Shown here one piece after another: positions 59,451 through 64,000 of a stretch of 64,000 bases of DNA. Position 1 is the stretch's first letter, and every line of letters starts with the position of its first letter. The notes below the pieces were generated by a model. The model saw nothing but the letters and a program-made list of their open reading frames with translations. It was not told the origin of the DNA and did no database searches. The DNA comes from Homalodisca vitripennis (lineage: Eukaryota; Arthropoda; Insecta; Hemiptera; Cicadellidae), in NCBI RefSeq assembly GCF_021130785.1, contig NW_025777521.1:32635-96634 (forward strand), written 5' to 3'. The position numbers were made by a program, and so were the translations under genes.

Positions 59451-61919
59451 CAATGTTTTTGTCATGTTCTTCATGCCATACTATGTGTAGGTTTAGTTAT
59501 TAATTCAAAACCCTTGGTTTATAGTGCAGCACTAATCTCAGTAACCATTTGAACTGTGCTTATTGTTGGTAATCCATGAAAAATTTAATATTTAAGTTTA
59601 ATATGTAGAAAATTCGTGTGAAAATTGCCATAAACAAACAAACTTAAATTATTTATTGAGCTAACTTGAATGGAATGAATTATTTTTATAATTTTTTAAA
59701 TCCATGAAATAAGGTTAACATACATATAATTGACATTATCGACTAAAAGTATGACAACAAACCGCTAAGGAATTTTACAGTATTTGTTCTATTTTAGTTT
59801 CGATTTTCCAACCAATGCCAGTTTCTAATCTAGTATAACGATAAAACAATGTGCCAGAGTACAGTAAGTGCGGCTTCCAGCTAGCGGCTTTGTGACGTAA
59901 TGAAGAAATGTTGGCTGGGCAATAAATTACAATCACAACTTATCTTCCGACTTCCGCTTTACTTGCTCTTCCTTTTATTTATTTATTTATTTATTTATTT
60001 ATTAACGGACAAACCATTTTACAATAAATTACACATTTGTTGCAGTTTTTGTGTGCAGTTTATATATATATATGAGCTTTACTAGGAGGCTGGACCTTTT
60101 CTATCGGTATTGGTATTATTTGAAATTATAAATAATATTCTAATGTGAATTCTGAAAATAGAAATTTCAAGACATTTTATAACTTTTTAAGTGTTTTGTG
60201 AATATACAGTATGCAATGTGTTACTTGTTTTAAAATGGAAAATATTACGGCAATAGTTTCATATATTTTATAAAATTAGTTGATATCAATTAAAAGAATC
60301 TTGAGCTGCCATTTCTAACATTATGTATTCTATGTAAGTATTCTTATTTACTACACCTACCGTGCTATGAAGGGATAAGTACTTTAAAGTGTTATATTAG
60401 TGATAAAATGCTTATCTGTTATAATTCAATCAGTCAATAAAATAATTAGACAGTTGACGAGCAATAATAACTGCAATAACAATGTACAATTCCTGAACAC
60501 TGAAGTGCAATGAAACTTCACTTAAGTAAGAACTTATGTATAAATTACGATTTTCACAAGGACAGGTTGTCACAATAAAGCAATGTATTTTAATTTGAGT
60601 TCTTAGCAATTAAAACCGATGAGTTCTATTCTATTTGGTTGCTTTAATATAACTTAGTTGTGACAATGTATCGTACTTTACTGTGAGTTATGTTCCTATG
60701 AAATATATTTTTTATAGAAATCATGTAAAAGTAAATGTACCATGGCAAACATTGGTAACAAACAACTGTAATGTAACAGAACTAGGACTGGCAAGGCGAC
60801 ATGAATTCTTTGAAATGAATGTAACGTTAATCACATTATTTTTAAAAACACAGTCTGTGTTGAAAATTGTATTACATGTAACGTAAAAAGATGATAGATA
60901 AAAGTAAAGACTATATATATATATATATATATATATTTTGTTTAAAGAAATCATACAAGATGATTACGATTGTCACATTAAATTGTATACAAGAAAATTA
61001 GTTTATAAATAAAAGTTTTAAAATATTTTGTTATAAAAATAATTAGTTTATAAAATTAATGGGGTAGTCTATTTAACATACTTTTTCGGTTAGATTGGAA
61101 CAAAGTAGAGGGAGACAATCAGACCCACATACATAAACAGTCTCGTGTTAAATGTGACAGTTAATTAGTGCCTGGCTTCTTCCTGTACGGTGTTACTAGT
61201 CCTCTTTTGTTACTACTTTTATTTATTTACCTGTTTTTCCTTCTCTTGTGAACTTCATTGTAAAAAAAATGATTTTGAATTGTTTATTTGAATTGTTAAT
61301 TTTTTGTTTGTTTGCAGATCTTTAAATATGGTTTCGATAGCTCTAAAATAAGAATTCTTCTCACACACACGACGTTCGGAATTTTATATTTAGTCGCAAC
61401 TAATTCTTGCAGTCTACATTACTTTTAAGTAAATAATTCGTTATATTATTATAATGAAATGTATAGTATAAGGAAAAGCATAAATATCTTAACGAAATAA
61501 ATTTATCATGTCAAGTGGTGTTAAGCTCCCATTCTGACAATGAGAGATTGTCATAAATCATTTTCGTAAAATCTGGAAATGCTGAGAATGTTAAAGTTAC
61601 TCGAGGGGTCCTGTAATTAAAAGTTATAATATTCTTTTCTTCTAACATCCATTAAAACACAAGCCAGGATAACTTATCAGAGCGCAAAGGCATCCCAGTG
61701 ATCAGCGACTACGTCAGGAAACACGCGAGGGTTGCAGCGGATATCCTAACCTCAAATTGTCATTACGATACAACCTCTCTGTAGATCGACTATAGTCTTT
61801 GGTCGATCTTGTCCATTCACGAACACAATAAAATGTAATTTTTATGAATTTACTAACATAAAACTTATCACAGTTTGAATACACTATCATGTTTATGTAA
61901 GACAAACAAATGTCTAGGC
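59451..61919. other. Stretch without genes; simple repeats
   Basis: It contains an (ATTT)n tract at about 59973-60003, (TA)n at 60912-60936, and a fragment near 61115-61190 related to the repeat at 30375-30650. Frames at 60683-60886, 60721-60954 and 61714-61980 show nothing recognisable. Confidence 0.5.
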
Positions 61920-62620
61920 TGTGAAGTAATATGACTATATAGGTGTAATGTGAGGTAGAACTGATTAGAAGGAACCGCACGAGTATACGAACAGTCGTAT
62001 GTTAAACTATTTACTTAATTAGAGTCAGAATACTGATTGGGGGGAACGTAGCTCCACTAACTACAGTAATGTGACTAGGGGTAATGTGAGGTAGAACTGA
62101 TGAGAAGGAACCGCACATGCACACAAACAGTTGTATGTTAAACTATTTACTTAATTAGAGTCAGAATACTGATTGGAGGGACCGTAGCTCCACTAACTAC
62201 TGTAATGTGACTAGGGGTAATGTGAGGTAGAACTGATGAGAAGGAACCGCACATGCACACAAACAGTTGTATGTTAAACTATTTACTTAATTAGAGTCAG
62301 AATACTGACTGGAGAGGCCGTAGCTCCACTAACTACTGTAATGTGACTAGGGGTAATGTGAGGTAGAACTGATGAGAAGGAACCGCACATGCACACAAAC
62401 AGTTGTATGTTAAACTATTTACTTAATTAGAGTCAGAATACTGATTGGAGGGACCGTAGCTCCACTAACTACTGTAATGTGACTAGGGGTAATGTGAGGT
62501 AGAACTGATGAGAAGGAACCGCACTTGCACACAAACAGTTGTATGTTAAACTATTTACTTAATTAGAGTCAGACTGCTGATTGGAGGGACCGTAGCTCCA
62601 CTAACTACTGTAATTTAGGC
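61920..62620. repeat. Minisatellite, 136-bp unit x about 5
   Basis: GTAATGTGAGGTAGAACTGA starts at 61937, 62081, 62217, 62353 and 62489: a first spacing of 144, then exactly 136 three times. Copies two to five are almost identical (GAAGGAACCGCACATGCACA ... GACCGTAGCTCCACTAACTA), and copy one is more diverged. No conserved frame. The unit resembles the diverged 135-bp pair at 30375-30650. Confidence 0.95.
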
Positions 62621-64000
62621 TTGACGATCTTTGAGTTAATTGGTCGAAATTGAAGTTAAATGCTTATTATATTCAATAAAACATCGATTATTAATTCTGA
62701 TCCATTGTTATTTGCTTAGTTAATGTCATATAAAATGCTCTTCATAATGACAAGAGGTTAGGTAATGAAACAATTTAATTTTAACTGGGAATATATACTT
62801 AGGCCAGTGTCAATTTTAGATTTAAAGTTATTTTTTACTTTGTATTATATATAACATTCTGTATGAAATTAATTGACTGGTTATATAAATTAAAAATAAA
62901 CTTTATATTACTATCAAGATATATACATTTTGTGATAAAGATCGTGTCTGCTTTTTTACGTAAGGGAAATATATTTTAAAATATGCAAATGACTTGTCTT
63001 TAGCAATAGGAAATATTTTAGAGGTCAGTTGAAAAGAAATGTATTTCAAATTATTACGAAACATTGTTATCCAATAGTTCTTCTTTGTGGCACCTGACAG
63101 TGTGTATAGTTTGTACATATAAATATACATAAGCTAAATAACCTGATTAAAAAAGGAACCACAAATATACACGAATAAATGTGTAGCCTTACACACACAT
63201 AAATCAAGAGTATTCCATACCACCCATGCAGTATGTATAACAGATAAAAACGAACCGAGTTACTTAGTTCAATTTAATAGATACCCCCATTTTCCTCAAA
63301 GGATTCAGTACAATTATTTTTGACCCGGAAGGGCCCAAAAGCCTAGTTTTTAAGGGATAGAGATCTTATTTGGAAAACTTTTAAATAGGAACGTAGATCA
63401 TGTGATCACTTCATTTATAACGTATGTGTTCTATGGAACAATTCGGCTCTAAGAAGTCGGTATTACGTTTATTCGCAGTTTAATTTAGGTTTTAACAGTG
63501 AATCCTGCCATAAGGTCCCCTTTAGACCTAGGCGCGCCATTTGTTTAATCACATTTATAGTTTCAGAAAATATGGAGTAAAATATTTTTTACTTCCTTTT
63601 CTCATTAAAAAAAGTCATGAAACATTAATAAATTTAAACCACGGGAAGTTAAACATTTTAGCAAAAATTACACCATATACTGAAAAACACAATTTTAAAA
63701 TTCAACAAACAGTTTTTGTATTTAAAGATTTTTATCTCTAGACGTTTAATATTAGCGCTTAAAAATTATTTTACAATGTTAGTAATTGAGAATAATGTTA
63801 CATCAAACTAACAAACCATTAAATATTGAAAACTAATTGTTATTAAAAAAGCAATAACACGCTGGAGAACACCTTAGCTAATTATGATACCGTATAAACG
63901 GAAGTGACTAGCGTTGTTGTCCATAGACACCTATCTGTTCTACTGCATTTAACACTTTTTCAGCGATTCCACTGCGTTAATAATTCGTAACACCATGTTA
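62621..64000. other. Stretch without recognised features to window end
   Basis: AT-rich. GGAACCACAAATATACACGA near 63162 looks like a decayed piece of the 136-bp repeat family. No gene is supported; the frames at 62903-63130 and 63541-63741 are chance-like. Confidence 0.5.

Noticed and set aside
61920..62620. Regular repeats considered as a CRISPR array
   Set aside because: The repeat is the whole 136-bp unit without unique spacers, in a eukaryotic context. It is a minisatellite.

Overview
This window looks like animal, most probably insect, nuclear DNA. It is strongly AT-rich and has no long cellular reading frame. The recognisable content is eukaryotic transposable elements, microsatellites and diverged dispersed repeats. 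The mixture (a LOA-like LINE, mariner, DD41D Tc1/mariner elements, piggyBac-type, Kolobok/Mutator-like, Merlin-like and pogo-type sequences) would suit a repeat-rich insect such as a hemipteran. I infer that from general knowledge and cannot prove it from the sequence. No prokaryotic, organellar or viral genome features were seen.

Layout. 1-10.7 kb: mostly intergenic or intronic sequence with a GC-richer NRF-1-type motif cluster at the left edge, three small tandem repeats, a 1.4-kb dispersed repeat (4.49-5.86 kb), a possible first coding exon on + (6.47 kb), a CRE/CCAAT cluster (7.2 kb) and a curious inverted pair of coding-like blocks (7.8 and 8.6 kb). 10.8-14.8 kb: a 364-bp pogo-type MITE and a 1.07-kb TTAA-flanked element that keeps only the C-terminal end of a Kolobok/Mutator-like transposase. 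15.57-20.88 kb: an almost full-length LOA-like non-LTR retrotransposon with an 11-bp target-site duplication, an intact ORF1, and an ORF2 broken by two one-base losses. 20.9-40 kb: nearly gene-free sequence with many short dispersed repeats. 39.99-42.47 kb: DD41D element A with TIRs of about 540 bp and a dead transposase. 47.1-48.9 kb: a TTAA-flanked piggyBac-type element with a Merlin/ISXO2-type relic nested inside it. 51.57-55.53 kb: DD41D element B, whose arms of about 1.5 kb are each built from two tandem units of about 690 bp. 57.65-59.0 kb: a decayed mariner (DD34D). 61.9-62.6 kb: five copies of a 136-bp tandem repeat.

The best candidates for host genes are two short first-exon-like segments: minus strand 57080-56971, with a promoter-like region upstream, and plus strand 6470-6511. 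Neither can be assigned to a family. The window is probably intronic or intergenic DNA around such genes. The most unusual structure is element B. Its right arm is an inverted copy of the left arm that runs past the transposase start codon and has replaced the transposase C-terminus.
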